Below are positions 1 to 8,088 of a stretch of DNA of 64,000 nt, one piece after another (position 1 is the first letter of the stretch; each line of letters starts with the position of its first letter). Source of the stretch: Thermodesulfobacteriota bacterium (GTDB taxonomy: Bacteria > Thermosulfidibacterota > Thermosulfidibacteria > Thermosulfidibacterales > B14-G1); the NCBI GenBank assembly GCA_024274915.1, contig JAJSAC010000068.1, positions 1 through 64,000 of the forward strand, written 5' to 3'. The notes under the pieces were generated by a model that was not told the origin of the DNA, did not search any database, and worked only from the letters and a program-made list of their open reading frames with translations. The translations under genes and the position numbers were made by a program.

Positions 1-236
1 CCCAAAATTCCCTTCCTGGTAAAGGCATCATGTTCAGAATCCTGGATTTTTTCTTTCCAACAAGTGAAAGGGCGGGGCATTCCTCCCTTGCCCATATAAT
101 CGCCCCATGGGAACCTGGCTTGTGATCGCCAAAGGATTTGGTTTTTCGTAACTTACTCCCTGGGGGGCTCAAATATGGATCTGCGGTCGGAACGCCTCGC
201 CCTGACCCATAAGGCCAAAACTGGGGGAAGTCCTGT
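1..236. repeat. MITE-like inverted-repeat element, copy 1 (left end cut by window)
   Basis: This stretch matches the elements at 4121-4379 and 7109-7358 over its left arm (about 1-95) and right arm (about 175-236). Shared blocks include GTGAAAGGGCGGGGCATTCC on the left and CGGAACGCC plus CTGGGGGAAGTCCTGTG on the right. The arms are inverted relative to each other (GGGCGGGGCATTCC against GGAACGCCTCGCCC), so the element can fold into a long hairpin. The centre (about 97-175) is unrelated to the heptad-repeat centre of the other two copies. The left terminal repeat begins inside the window edge, so a target duplication cannot be tested. No ORF is supported. Confidence 0.75.
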
Positions 237-324
237 GAAAACACCCTTGATCCCATATAGTGCGGCTAAGTATAGGAATTTTGTGGGCTTGGTCTTGAGT
301 ATGGCATTTTTGTTTTGCAGGGGT

Positions 325-2265
325 CTATTTACCTTTTTTTGAAGCCTTTTTGAGGAGGACCTTGATCTCTTGGAGCATGGTGTCCAAGGTCTGAGGGGAG
401 ATGTCACCTCCGCCGTACTCCTTCCAGTAGTACAACTCCGCGGCTTTTTCGATTTTCTCTCCCAGGGCAGGGTTTTCTTGGCCGATTCTGTGGGCTATCT
501 CCAGCAGGGTTTCGCCAGGTTCTACGGAGAAACCCTGCTCTTGCAGGGTGTTGACCAGTTTCTCTCCCCAGGTATGGGGTCTCTTTTGCCACCAGGATAT
601 GAAGCGGTAGAGGAGGAAGAGAGAGACCCCTATGATAAGTATCAAGACGAAGGTGGCTTTAGAGGGAGGGGAGGTGGGCATGTGGGGTTTGGGGGATGGT
701 GAGAAGAGGGCCAAGGCCTTTTTGAGCAGCTGGGTCTGTCTTTCTATGTTGTAGCTGATGACCCAGTGGTACCACTGGAATCTTAGGTAGTCTAGCAATC
801 TTCCTACAGTCCCCAGCCTACTCATAGTCCTGGAGGCTCCAGGGGGAAGGGGAGGAGTAGGATCGAAGGGAACCCAGCCCTGGCCCTCTTTGTATACTTC
901 CACCCAGGTGTGGGCGTCGGAGTTTCGGACGATGAAATATTTGCCCAGCTGGTTCCACTCTCCACCGAGGAACCCTGCCACAATCCGGGCTGGTACTTCT
1001 CGGATTCTCAAAAGGAGAACCATGGAGGTGGCGAAATACTCGCAGTGGCCCTGGCCTTTGTTGAGGAGGAAGGAGACCACGGGGTAGGGTCCTTTTTTGC
1101 CAGGATGGAGGGAGTATTTGTGGTTGGTCCTCAGGTACCTCTCCACGGCCCTGGCCAGGACCAGGGAATCCCTTTCTTTAGGGGCGATGGAATGGGCCAG
1201 GGTTTGGAGGGCTCCTCTTACCCTTTGGGGGACCCGGAGAAAGATGTGGGGAGAGAGGATGGGAGGGTACGTCTTCACCAGGCTTGAGTGGACCGTATAG
1301 AAGACTCTCTGGGTTATGGGGGATGTGGTATGCAGGGTGTAACCCAGTCCCATGGCAACCTTGCTTCCCCGGATTGCCACTCTCCGGGGTATGCCCAGAG
1401 CAAAGAGGGTGTTGCCCTGATGGGGTTCTAGAAAGATCCTGTATACTACTTTCCTGCCCCCGGGGAGGGTGTGGGGGGTTGGCTTCTTTTTGATCCACGG
1501 CACCACCCATACACCGTGCTGGTACTCCACGTACACTTTCCCCCTCCAGTACAGCTTGTTCCGGGGTGGTCTGGGTCCCTCCAGCCATTCCACCCTCATG
1601 GCTACAGAGGGGTCTTCTTTTATGGTCTCCACGCTTCCCGGGGTGATGTTTTCCCCAAAGCCTGATTTGGCGGTTTTCCCTCCAGACCATCCTGGAGTGA
1701 AGGTGAAAGAGGGGCGAGGTAGTATGAGAAAGAAGATGACAGTGGAGGGAAGAAGGGCAAAGGACATGATCCCTCCCCACAGAAAGAGGGTTTGTGTTTC
1801 TTTGGAGGAGATGGTCTCCCTCTCTGTGGAGGCAAAGAGAAAAATGAGACCGGTTAGGAGAAGGAAGATGTTGGCTGCTAAGAGGAAGCCAAATTCCATT
1901 CCCCACCTCACCACGGCAGCTCCCGCCATAAGGAGGAGGGAGAGGAGGTAGAGCTGTAGATAGTCTCTCACCTTCTTGGTGGAGAGGAGCTTGGCTGAGA
2001 TGAGGATGAAGAGGATGCCCATGATACGGCTGAAAAAGAACTCCCATTGGATTCCCCAGAGGTTGAGGAGGATCAGGATCATTGCCACTGCGGTGACGAT
2101 GGAGTTGGGCAAAGGGGTGAGTCCCTTCTCGTCCATCCAGAGACTGATGACAAGGGAACCAAGGGTGAGGAGGGTATAGGATGGAGCTACCTCCCCCGCC
2201 ATGGATATGAGTCCCAAGACCAGGGATACAAAGAGGAGGTACCGGGCTATTTTGAGGGGTCCCAT
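325..2265 (-). CDS. TgpA-like membrane transglutaminase (DUF3488/transglutaminase core protein)
   Basis: The protein has 646 residues. The N-terminal third is a bundle of hydrophobic segments (residues about 5-190), followed by an extracytoplasmic region with a transglutaminase-like core. The catalytic triad is visible as Cys in GHCEYFA, His in DAHTWVEVY and Asp in FDPTP. A further membrane segment (FVLILIIGVSLFLLY) and a DUF4129-like tail follow. The layout matches the TgpA family. It is last in a minus-strand operon, 10 bases after the DUF58 gene and downstream of a MoxR ATPase, the usual companions of this family. The enzyme's natural substrate is unknown. No clear terminator is seen between its stop and copy 1 of the repeat. 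Confidence 0.9.
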   Translation of the reverse strand: MGPLKIARYLLFVSLVLGLISMAGEVAPSYTLLTLGSLVISLWMDEKGLTPLPNSIVTAVAMILILLNLWGIQWEFFFSRIMGILFILISAKLLSTKKVRDYLQLYLLSLLLMAGAAVVRWGMEFGFLLAANIFLLLTGLIFLFASTERETISSKETQTLFLWGGIMSFALLPSTVIFFLILPRPSFTFTPGWSGGKTAKSGFGENITPGSVETIKEDPSVAMRVEWLEGPRPPRNKLYWRGKVYVEYQHGVWVVPWIKKKPTPHTLPGGRKVVYRIFLEPHQGNTLFALGIPRRVAIRGSKVAMGLGYTLHTTSPITQRVFYTVHSSLVKTYPPILSPHIFLRVPQRVRGALQTLAHSIAPKERDSLVLARAVERYLRTNHKYSLHPGKKGPYPVVSFLLNKGQGHCEYFATSMVLLLRIREVPARIVAGFLGGEWNQLGKYFIVRNSDAHTWVEVYKEGQGWVPFDPTPPLPPGASRTMSRLGTVGRLLDYLRFQWYHWVISYNIERQTQLLKKALALFSPSPKPHMPTSPPSKATFVLILIIGVSLFLLYRFISWWQKRPHTWGEKLVNTLQEQGFSVEPGETLLEIAHRIGQENPALGEKIEKAAELYYWKEYGGGDISPQTLDTMLQEIKVLLKKASKKGK

Positions 2266-2275
2266 CTTCTCCCCC

Positions 2276-3151
2276 CTAAGCCAGGGCCAAGGCCTCCAGC
2301 AGGGTGCTGAGGTGTTTTTCTCCCCGGGCGGGTTTCAAGGTTTTGTCAGGCAGTATGAGCCCTACGGCCATGCCCCTCTTGGTGCTCTCCAAGATCAGAT
2401 AGGTGGCCCGGCCCAGCGCTTCTTCCCAGTCGCCTGCCCCTTTGTTTACCTGGACAATTAGCTTGTTTCCCTGGGCATTTGCCGTTTCCCGGATTATCAG
2501 CTCACCTTTTCGGGCTGTGGCTTTCCAGTCCATCCTCTTCAGGGAATCGCCTTCTTGGTAGGGCCTCAACTCCAGGATCTCGTCTCCCAATCCCCTGCTT
2601 TTACCAGGGGAGTATGGGCCTTCTCCTTCCCCTTCCCCTACTTTTAGGGGGGTGGGTATGGGTTTGGGGAAGACCAATAGTTCCTGGTTCACCTCTATTT
2701 TTCGGCTCCGGGTGAAGAAACCTAGGGGGAAAGCGGATACCACCTCTATGCTGGAAAGCTCTGCTTTACCCCTATGGGGAAAGGTTAGCCACACGGTGGT
2801 CTCTTCTTTTCCATGGTACCCCATAATGATGCCCTTCGCTTCCTGTCCTCGGATCCTGATGCCCACCAGAGTGGGGGGTAGAGGCCACCTCCGCCTCCTC
2901 AGGATCACCCTGAAAGGAGCGGGATGGGTTGCAAATATCTCTTGGGGGGGCGAAAGTTCCACCTTTAGCCCGGTGAGGTTGATTATAGAGGATATCCCCG
3001 AGACCATCATAAGGGCCAGCAAAGCGGACGAGAGTAGGTAGAGGAGGTTGTTACCCGTGTTGGCGGCTCCTAGGGCAATGATGATGGTGATCAGGATGTA
3101 AAGGTGTCCCCATCTCGTGATCTTTACCCGGTATCTTTTCTTGAATCTCAC
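2276..3151 (-). CDS. DUF58 domain protein
   Basis: The protein has 291 residues, with two N-terminal hydrophobic segments (about residues 12-60) and then a soluble region carrying the DUF58 signature around ELRPYQEGDSLKRMDWKATA. The C-terminus resembles a von Willebrand A-like fold. Its start overlaps the moxR stop by 4 bases, so translation is probably coupled. MoxR, DUF58 and transglutaminase genes are co-inherited in many bacteria and are thought to act in envelope maturation or metal-dependent complex assembly. That role here is inference from family context. Confidence 0.88.
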   Translation of the reverse strand: MRFKKRYRVKITRWGHLYILITIIIALGAANTGNNLLYLLSSALLALMMVSGISSIINLTGLKVELSPPQEIFATHPAPFRVILRRRRWPLPPTLVGIRIRGQEAKGIIMGYHGKEETTVWLTFPHRGKAELSSIEVVSAFPLGFFTRSRKIEVNQELLVFPKPIPTPLKVGEGEGEGPYSPGKSRGLGDEILELRPYQEGDSLKRMDWKATARKGELIIRETANAQGNKLIVQVNKGAGDWEEALGRATYLILESTKRGMAVGLILPDKTLKPARGEKHLSTLLEALALA

Positions 3152-4077
3152 AGGGGTGCAGAAACAGAGGCCAGAAAGTTCAGCAGATATTCCAGCCTCT
3201 CCTCTTCCTTGTAATCTCCTGGGGGAGCGAGGCGGTGGAAGGCCACATAGGGAAAGGAGACCTTTACGTCTTCGGGTATGAGATAGTCTCTGTTTTCTAA
3301 ATAGGCCCGGGCCTGGGCCACCTTTTTCAGGGCAATGGCTCCTCTGGTGGACAGTCCAAAGCGGAAATGTTTTTTGTTTCGGGTAGTTTCTGTGATTTCC
3401 ATGATGTAGGCCAGAATCCTTGGAGGGACTTTCACCTCCGACACCTCTTTTTGGATTTCAAGGATCTCCTGGGTGTTGAGGAGAGAGGGCAATTCCTGGG
3501 CCATGTTGTAATGCCCATTGTGGGCGACAATCTCTGCTTCCAGGCTCCTTTCAGGGTATCCCATCTCCAGACGCACCATGAAGCGGTCTAGCTGGGATTC
3601 GGGTAGGGGGAAGGTGCCGTAAAGTTCCAGGGGGTTCTGGGTGGCAATGACGAAGAACGGGGTGGGAAGGGGGTAGGTGTCTCCGCCCACAGAGACTTTA
3701 CCTTCGCCCATGGCCTCTAGGAGGGCGCTCTGGGTTCTTGGGGTGGCCCGGTTTATCTCGTCGGCCAGAAGGATGTTGTGGAATACGGGGCCTGGCTTGA
3801 AGACGAATCTGCTTTCTTGGGCCAAGAAAACTTCGGTGCCTATCACGTCAGAGGGCATGAGGTCGTTGGTGAACTGGACCCTGGCAAAGGTACATCCCGT
3901 CACTTTGGCCAATGCCAGGGCTAGGGTGGTCTTTCCCGTTCCCGGTAGGTCTTCCAACAAGAGATGTCCGCCGGCCAACAGGGTGGCAATGGAGATCTGG
4001 ACCTCCCTTTCCTTTCCCCTGATAACGGAGGATACCAGATTTAGGGCTTTTGTCAGTCTCTCCCTCATGAGACGCAT
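3148..4077 (-). CDS. MoxR-family AAA+ ATPase
   Basis: The protein has about 309 residues from the ATG at 4077. Walker A is LLEDLPGTGKTTLALA, Walker B is ILLADEINRA, and the sensor-1 stretch is FFVIATQNP, followed by the arginine-rich LPESQLDRFM. This is a typical MoxR chaperone-like ATPase. The frame stays open to a TTG at 4134, but that codon lies inside the terminal repeat of the neighbouring mobile element. Homologues usually start near RERLTKAL, so I prefer ATG 4077 or 4068. Neither has a good Shine-Dalgarno sequence. It is first gene of the MoxR-DUF58-transglutaminase operon, and its upstream region has been altered by the element insertion. Confidence 0.9.
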   Translation of the reverse strand: MRLMRERLTKALNLVSSVIRGKEREVQISIATLLAGGHLLLEDLPGTGKTTLALALAKVTGCTFARVQFTNDLMPSDVIGTEVFLAQESRFVFKPGPVFHNILLADEINRATPRTQSALLEAMGEGKVSVGGDTYPLPTPFFVIATQNPLELYGTFPLPESQLDRFMVRLEMGYPERSLEAEIVAHNGHYNMAQELPSLLNTQEILEIQKEVSEVKVPPRILAYIMEITETTRNKKHFRFGLSTRGAIALKKVAQARAYLENRDYLIPEDVKVSFPYVAFHRLAPPGDYKEEERLEYLLNFLASVSAPL

Positions 4078-4120
4078 AGAATAAACGGAAGAATCGGGGC
4101 TTTCAATGGTGGGGATGGCC

Positions 4121-4379
4121 AGGAGTTCCCCCAAAAATCCCTTCTTGGTGAAGGTATGGCGTTCAGAACCCTAGACTGTACCTTTCAGATAAGTGAAAGG
4201 GCGGGGCATTCCTCCCTTGCCCATGGCTGATAGCTGATGGCTCATGGCTCATGGCTCATGGCTGATAGCAACTGTGAGCTATGAACCATGAACTACGAGC
4301 TATGAACTATGAGCTATTCATCTCTGCGCTCGGAACGCCCCGCCCTGCCATCTGAGGGTAGAACTGGGGGAAGTCCTGT
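4121..4379. repeat. MITE-like inverted-repeat element, copy 2, with target-site duplication
   Basis: A 259-bp element runs from GGAGTTCCCCC at the left to GGGGGAAGTCCTGT at the right; its ends are inverted copies with one mismatch. Inside lies a second inverted pair, GGGCGGGGCATTCC and GGAACGCCCCGCCC. The centre is an array of 7-base units, ATGGCTC/ATAGCTG-like on the left and GAGCTAT/GAACTAT-like on the right, which pair with each other including G-U pairs. The direct repeat GGGGATGGCC occurs at 4111-4120 and 4380-4389, immediately outside the element, as expected for a target duplication. It lies between divergent moxR and the hydroxyacyl-CoA dehydrogenase gene. No coding potential is seen. 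Confidence 0.85.
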
Positions 4380-4452
4380 GGGGATGGCCCCTCTCGTTGA
4401 AAGCTTTATCCAATGGTGTTAAGCAAGACTAAAAAAGCCAGGAGGTGGGGGC

Positions 4453-5322
4453 ATGAATGTGGACGATATCAAGACCATTGGGGTGGTGGGTGCCGGTACC
4501 ATGGGGTCGGGCATTGCCCAGGTGGCGGCTGCGTCGGGATTCGGGGTGATTCTCAGGGACGTGTCTGAGGCCGCTCTAGATAGGGGTTTCAAGATCATTG
4601 AGCGGAGCCTGGCCAGGCTGACCAAAAAGGGTAAGATCTCTGAAGGGGAGGCCCAGGAGATCCTGGGACGTATCACCAAGACCTTGGAGCTCAAAGACAT
4701 GGCAGAGGTCGACTTGGTGATAGAGGCGGCCTTTGAGAAGATGGAGGTGAAGAAGGAGCTCTTTGGTGAGCTGGATGGGATCTGTCGCCCTGAGGTGGTT
4801 TTGGCTTCCAACACCTCCAGTCTTTCCATAACGGAGATTGCCGCTGCCACTTCCCGTCCCGATAAGGTGGTGGGCATGCACTTCTTTAATCCTGTTCCCG
4901 TGTTGCCCTTGGTGGAGATTGTCCAGGGCCTCACCACCTCTGACGAGACGGTGGAGCTGGCCTATGAGGTGGCCAAAAGGCTGGGTAAGTCTCCCATCAA
5001 GACCAAGGACCAGCCAGGCTTTATTGTGAACCGCGTTTTGGTGCCCTACATGAACGAGGCGGCCTTTGCTTACATGGAGGGTGTGGGTACGGCCGAGGAG
5101 ATAGATCAGGCCATGAAGTGGGGGGCCAATATGCCCATCGGTCCCTTGGCCCTGTTGGACCTGGTGGGTATCGATGTGGCCCTGGACGTTTTGGAGGTTC
5201 TTTATAGGGAGTTTGGCGATCCCAAGTTCAGGCCTGCACCCATTTTGAGGCAGATGGTTCGAGCGGGCCATCTGGGAAGGAAGACGGGCAAAGGCTTCTT
5301 CGATTATACCGAGAAAGTTTGA
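4453..5322 (+). CDS. hbd: 3-hydroxyacyl-CoA (3-hydroxybutyryl-CoA) dehydrogenase
   Basis: The protein has 289 residues, the usual single-domain Hbd/PaaH length. It has an N-terminal Rossmann motif (GVVGAGTMGSGIAQ, residues 10-23), the catalytic region GMHFFNPVPVLPLVEIV with the active His, and the C-terminal dimer domain ending GRKTGKGFFDY. It oxidises an (S)-3-hydroxyacyl-CoA with NAD in beta-oxidation or runs in reverse in butyrate-type synthesis. The SD AGGAGGTGG lies just before the ATG. The crotonase gene follows after 11 bases, so the two steps are co-expressed. A weak promoter (TTGAAA at 4397) lies between the repeat and the gene. Confidence 0.95.
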   Translation: MNVDDIKTIGVVGAGTMGSGIAQVAAASGFGVILRDVSEAALDRGFKIIERSLARLTKKGKISEGEAQEILGRITKTLELKDMAEVDLVIEAAFEKMEVKKELFGELDGICRPEVVLASNTSSLSITEIAAATSRPDKVVGMHFFNPVPVLPLVEIVQGLTTSDETVELAYEVAKRLGKSPIKTKDQPGFIVNRVLVPYMNEAAFAYMEGVGTAEEIDQAMKWGANMPIGPLALLDLVGIDVALDVLEVLYREFGDPKFRPAPILRQMVRAGHLGRKTGKGFFDYTEKV

Positions 5323-5333
5323 GGAGGTGAGTC

Positions 5334-6116
5334 ATGGCTTACGAAACCTTGCTCTATGAAGTGAAGGAAGGGATAGCCTATGTCACCATTAACAGGCCCA
5401 AGGTTCTTAATGCCCTCGACGACACTGTTATCAATGAGTTGGGCCAGGTCTTTGCTGCCATCAAAGACGACTCCCAGGTGAAGGCCGTCATACTCACAGG
5501 GTCCGGGGAAAAGGCCTTCGTGGCAGGGGCCGACATCACCCAGTTGGTGGAGCTCAACACCCTGACTGGAAAGGTCTTTGCTGAAAAAGGTCAGGCCGTT
5601 TTCAATCTCATTGAGAACCTGGGTAAGCCCGTCATCGCTGCCATTAACGGCTTTGCCCTGGGGGGTGGATGTGAGCTGGCCATGGCCTGCACCTTGAGGG
5701 TGGCTTCTACCAGGGCTAAGCTAGGCCAGCCGGAAGTGAACCTGGGCATCATCCCTGGCTATGGTGGTACCCAGAGGCTCCCCAGGTTGGTGGGGAAGGG
5801 CCGGGCCATGGAACTGGTCCTCACGGGGCGCATGGTGGACGCCCAAGAGGCCTTCCAGATGGGTCTGGTGAATAAGGTCGTGGAACCCGAGAAGCTCATG
5901 GAGGAAGCCGAGGCCCTGGCCAGGACCATCATGGGCAAGGGACCTGTGGCGGTGAAACTGGCCATGGAGGCTGTCAATCGGGGCTTGGAGGTCAGCCTGG
6001 AAGAGGGTTTGCGCATTGAGGCTGACCTCTTTGGTGTGTGTTGCTCTACCGAAGACAAAGTGGAAGGCACCAAGGCCTTTCTGGAGAAGAGAAAGGCCGG
6101 TTTCCAAGGTAAGTGA
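5334..6116 (+). CDS. enoyl-CoA hydratase (crotonase family)
   Basis: The protein has 260 residues and is a standard short crotonase. The oxyanion-hole motifs are visible as AFVAGADITQL and ALGGGCELAMACTLRVAS. The two catalytic glutamates fall in QPEVNLGIIPGYGGTQRLPR and the preceding conserved segment. It hydrates a trans-2-enoyl-CoA to the 3-hydroxyacyl-CoA used by the dehydrogenase encoded just upstream. SD GAGGTGAG precedes the ATG at good spacing. A GC-rich hairpin follows the stop. The chain-length preference cannot be read from the sequence. Confidence 0.93.
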   Translation: MAYETLLYEVKEGIAYVTINRPKVLNALDDTVINELGQVFAAIKDDSQVKAVILTGSGEKAFVAGADITQLVELNTLTGKVFAEKGQAVFNLIENLGKPVIAAINGFALGGGCELAMACTLRVASTRAKLGQPEVNLGIIPGYGGTQRLPRLVGKGRAMELVLTGRMVDAQEAFQMGLVNKVVEPEKLMEEAEALARTIMGKGPVAVKLAMEAVNRGLEVSLEEGLRIEADLFGVCCSTEDKVEGTKAFLEKRKAGFQGK

Positions 6117-6129
6117 CGTTGCATTAGGG

Positions 6130-6157
6130 GGGGCCGGGGTGTCGTCTCTCCGGCCCC
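6130..6157 (+). terminator. GC-rich hairpin between convergent genes
   Basis: GGGGCCGG (6130-6137) pairs with CCGGCCCC (6150-6157) around a 12-base loop, directly after the crotonase stop. There is no T-run, so it is not a classical intrinsic terminator. It could act as a 3' end stabiliser or a bidirectional stop between the convergent crotonase and PAS genes. Confidence 0.5.
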
Positions 6158-6194
6158 ACCCGGATGGGTTATCAAAGGGCTTAAAATCTTGTTC

Positions 6195-7040
6195 TCAGGT
6201 TTTTTCGATGGAGTCCTCCAGGTCTGGGTAGAGCTTTCTCATGCACTCCGGGCAGATGCTGTGGCTAAGGACGGCTTCTGTGTGGCTTTTGATGTAGTTC
6301 TCTAACTGGATCCACCGCCCCTGGTCGTCTCGAATCTTCTTACAATTGGCGCATATGGGGAGAAAACCGCTGAGGGCCTTGGTGAGGGCCTCTTCTAGCT
6401 TCCTTTGGAGAACTTCTTTCTCTTTTTGGGCCTGGAGCCATTGGGATATGTCCTTGAAGTTTTCTACTATCCCGAGGAGCTGCCCATCCAACCCCTTGAA
6501 GGGCACCGCCGTGATGATGCAGGGGATTTTGGTACCGTCCTTCGCTTCCTTCTCTACGCTACGCTCCACTCGCTCCTTCCCCTTTAGGATCTGGAGGAGG
6601 GGACAGTCTGGGGTGTGACACTCGGGACCATGGAACACTTCGTAGCATTTTTTACCGATGGAGTCTTTCTTGCTCACTCCTGACATCTTAGTGAAGGTGT
6701 CGTTGACCCGAAGGACGTTGTACTCTCTGTCTATGACCCTCATCCCGTCAGCAGCGGTGTTGAAAATCTGCTCCAGCTCCTTATAGGCCAGTTTTGCCTT
6801 TTCTTCGGCCTCTCTCCGCTGATTGATGATGGATTGAGCGTAGGCGCCGAAGGCTACCAGCAGGGAGACTATCAATATGCGCATCCAGGTTTCATGGGCG
6901 TTGGGATGAAGGACCTGAGTTAGAAAGGGTCCCTTCTGAAAAACTATGGAATGGATGGCGGCTTCAAAGAACCAGAAGGACATGCCCAGGCCCATTCCAA
7001 GGAGGGTTATCCTGTTTCGTTGGATGATACTTTTGGGCAC
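6195..7040 (-). CDS. membrane PAS-domain sensor protein with C-terminal CxxC...CPEC motif
   Basis: The protein has 281 residues. Two hydrophobic segments lie near the N-terminus (about 10-35 and 50-68), then a short coiled linker, a PAS domain (about 85-200) containing the cysteine-rich insert CYEVFHGPECHTPDCPL, a coiled coil, and a terminal motif CANCKKIRDD...SICPECMRKLYPDL. This C-terminal motif ends many PAS proteins of anaerobes and is probably a metal or redox site. No kinase, GGDEF or methyl-accepting domain is present, so the output is unknown. It is transcribed alone, convergent to the crotonase gene. The clustered PAS cysteines suggest redox or gas sensing; that is inference. Confidence 0.8.
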   Translation of the reverse strand: MPKSIIQRNRITLLGMGLGMSFWFFEAAIHSIVFQKGPFLTQVLHPNAHETWMRILIVSLLVAFGAYAQSIINQRREAEEKAKLAYKELEQIFNTAADGMRVIDREYNVLRVNDTFTKMSGVSKKDSIGKKCYEVFHGPECHTPDCPLLQILKGKERVERSVEKEAKDGTKIPCIITAVPFKGLDGQLLGIVENFKDISQWLQAQKEKEVLQRKLEEALTKALSGFLPICANCKKIRDDQGRWIQLENYIKSHTEAVLSHSICPECMRKLYPDLEDSIEKT

Positions 7041-7108
7041 CTTCCCTTCTCCGTTTTATAATCATAAATACAGTATCAAACTTACCTCAGAAAGCAATTT
7101 TTAATTTG

Positions 7109-7358
7109 CTGGACTTCCCCCAAAAATCCCTTCTTGGTGAAGGTATGGTGTTCAGAATCCTAGACTTTACCTTTCAGATAAGTGAAAGGGCGGGGCATTC
7201 CTTCCTTGCCCATGGCTGATAGCTGATGGCTGATGGCTCATGGCTGATAGCAACTGTGAGCTATGAACCATGAACTACGAGCTATGAACTATGAGCTATC
7301 ATCTCTGCGCTCGGAACGCCCCGCCCTGCCATCTGAGGGTAGAACTGGGGGAAGTCTG
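7109..7358. repeat. MITE-like inverted-repeat element, copy 3, with target-site duplication
   Basis: This 250-bp element is nearly identical to copy 2 in both arms and in its heptad centre, with one or two fewer ATGGCTC-type units. The ends are GGACTTCCCCC at 7111 and GGGGGAAGTC ending at 7356, inverted with respect to each other. The 8-base direct repeat TTAATTTG occurs at 7101-7108 and 7359-7366, bracketing the element. It lies between the divergent PAS and universal-stress genes. No protein is encoded, so any movement would need a transposase supplied from elsewhere in the genome. Confidence 0.87.
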
Positions 7359-7464
7359 TTAATTTGTAGTTTTTTTATATCCTATGAGGCAAAGGGATCG
7401 CTGGCATCCGGCCGGGAGGGGTATTAGATTAACTTTGTGAATAAAGTATCTAGGAGGGTGGATC

Positions 7465-7932
7465 ATGTTCAGGAAGATCATGGTAGCCACTGGGGGGTCT
7501 CTTTGGTCCACGAGGGCAGTGGAGTATGCCGCAGATTTAGCCAGGGAACTGGATGCCCAGCTCTGTATTCTTCACGTGGTCACTTCACCGTCTCTCATCA
7601 GTGAGTTGTTGGCGTCGGTTCCCTTTGACAAGGAGTTGAAAGAGAAGGGAGAACGGGTGCTGGAAGATGCCGCCGTTTTGGCCAGAGGCAAAGGGGTGGG
7701 GTGCAAGACCCTTCTGAAGACCGGTTCTGTTGCTGAAAACATCGTCATAGCCGCTGCCGAGGAGGGAGCAGACCTTCTGGTCCTGGGTTCCAGGGGTGAT
7801 AAAGGGCTGAGCCGGGGTGGCTTGGGGAGTATTGCTTCTAAGGTGGCAGCTACGGCCCCATGTCCCGTGTTAATCATGAAAGATACCTCCTTCCTCGAGG
7901 AACTTCTCAAGAAGGGCGCCTTAGTGAAGTAG
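7465..7932 (+). CDS. universal stress protein (UspA family)
   Basis: The protein has 155 residues and a single Usp domain. The N-terminus MFRKIMVATGGSLWSTRAVEYA and the C-terminal nucleotide-binding stretch GSRGDKGLSRGGLGSIASKVAATAPCPVLIM are typical of ATP-binding Usp proteins. SD AGGAGGGTGG precedes the ATG. It is followed by the TRAP operon after a 187-base promoter region, so it is probably a separate unit. Role: general stress or energy-status protein; the partner is unknown. Confidence 0.92.
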   Translation: MFRKIMVATGGSLWSTRAVEYAADLARELDAQLCILHVVTSPSLISELLASVPFDKELKEKGERVLEDAAVLARGKGVGCKTLLKTGSVAENIVIAAAEEGADLLVLGSRGDKGLSRGGLGSIASKVAATAPCPVLIMKDTSFLEELLKKGALVK

Positions 7933-8006
7933 AGTAGGGTTCTATTCCAATGGGCAAAGGGTGGACTTTTCCCCCTGTTCTGTTGCACTTTTGGTTCTGG
8001 GGGGCA

Positions 8007-8017
8007 TGGTAATACCA
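8007..8017. promoter_or_regulatory. upstream FadR/PdhR-type operator (TGGT-AAT-ACCA)
   Basis: A perfect TGGT-N3-ACCA palindrome lies 42 bases before the TTGACA -35 box of the TRAP operon. This is the core of operators of the FadR subfamily of GntR regulators such as PdhR and LldR. A second copy lies at 8086-8096, centre-to-centre 79 bases away. The operon encodes a FadR-family regulator (13785-14507). Confidence 0.65.
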
Positions 8018-8059
8018 CCTTACTTTTTACTTAAATTTCGCTGGACTGCGCCTAGCTTA

Positions 8060-8088
8060 TTGACAGGGAAACTTTCTTTGTTTAATGG
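8060..8088 (+). promoter_or_regulatory. sigma-70 promoter for the TRAP/oxidase/mutase operon
   Basis: A perfect -35 box TTGACA (8060-8065) is followed by TTTAAT (8081-8086, 15-base spacer) or TAATGG (8083-8088, 17-base spacer) as -10. The downstream operator at 8086-8096 overlaps the -10/start region, so repressor binding there would block initiation. Confidence 0.6.

Noticed and set aside
1178-2047. 289-residue ORF antisense-frame to the transglutaminase gene
   Set aside because: It lies in another frame of a clearly coding region; its composition is Pro/His/Ser-rich with no recognisable domain.
4121-4379. Integron attC site or CRISPR array
   Set aside because: Ends do not match attC core sites and no cassette genes or integrase are near. 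The 7-base units are far too short for CRISPR repeats and there are no spacers or cas genes.
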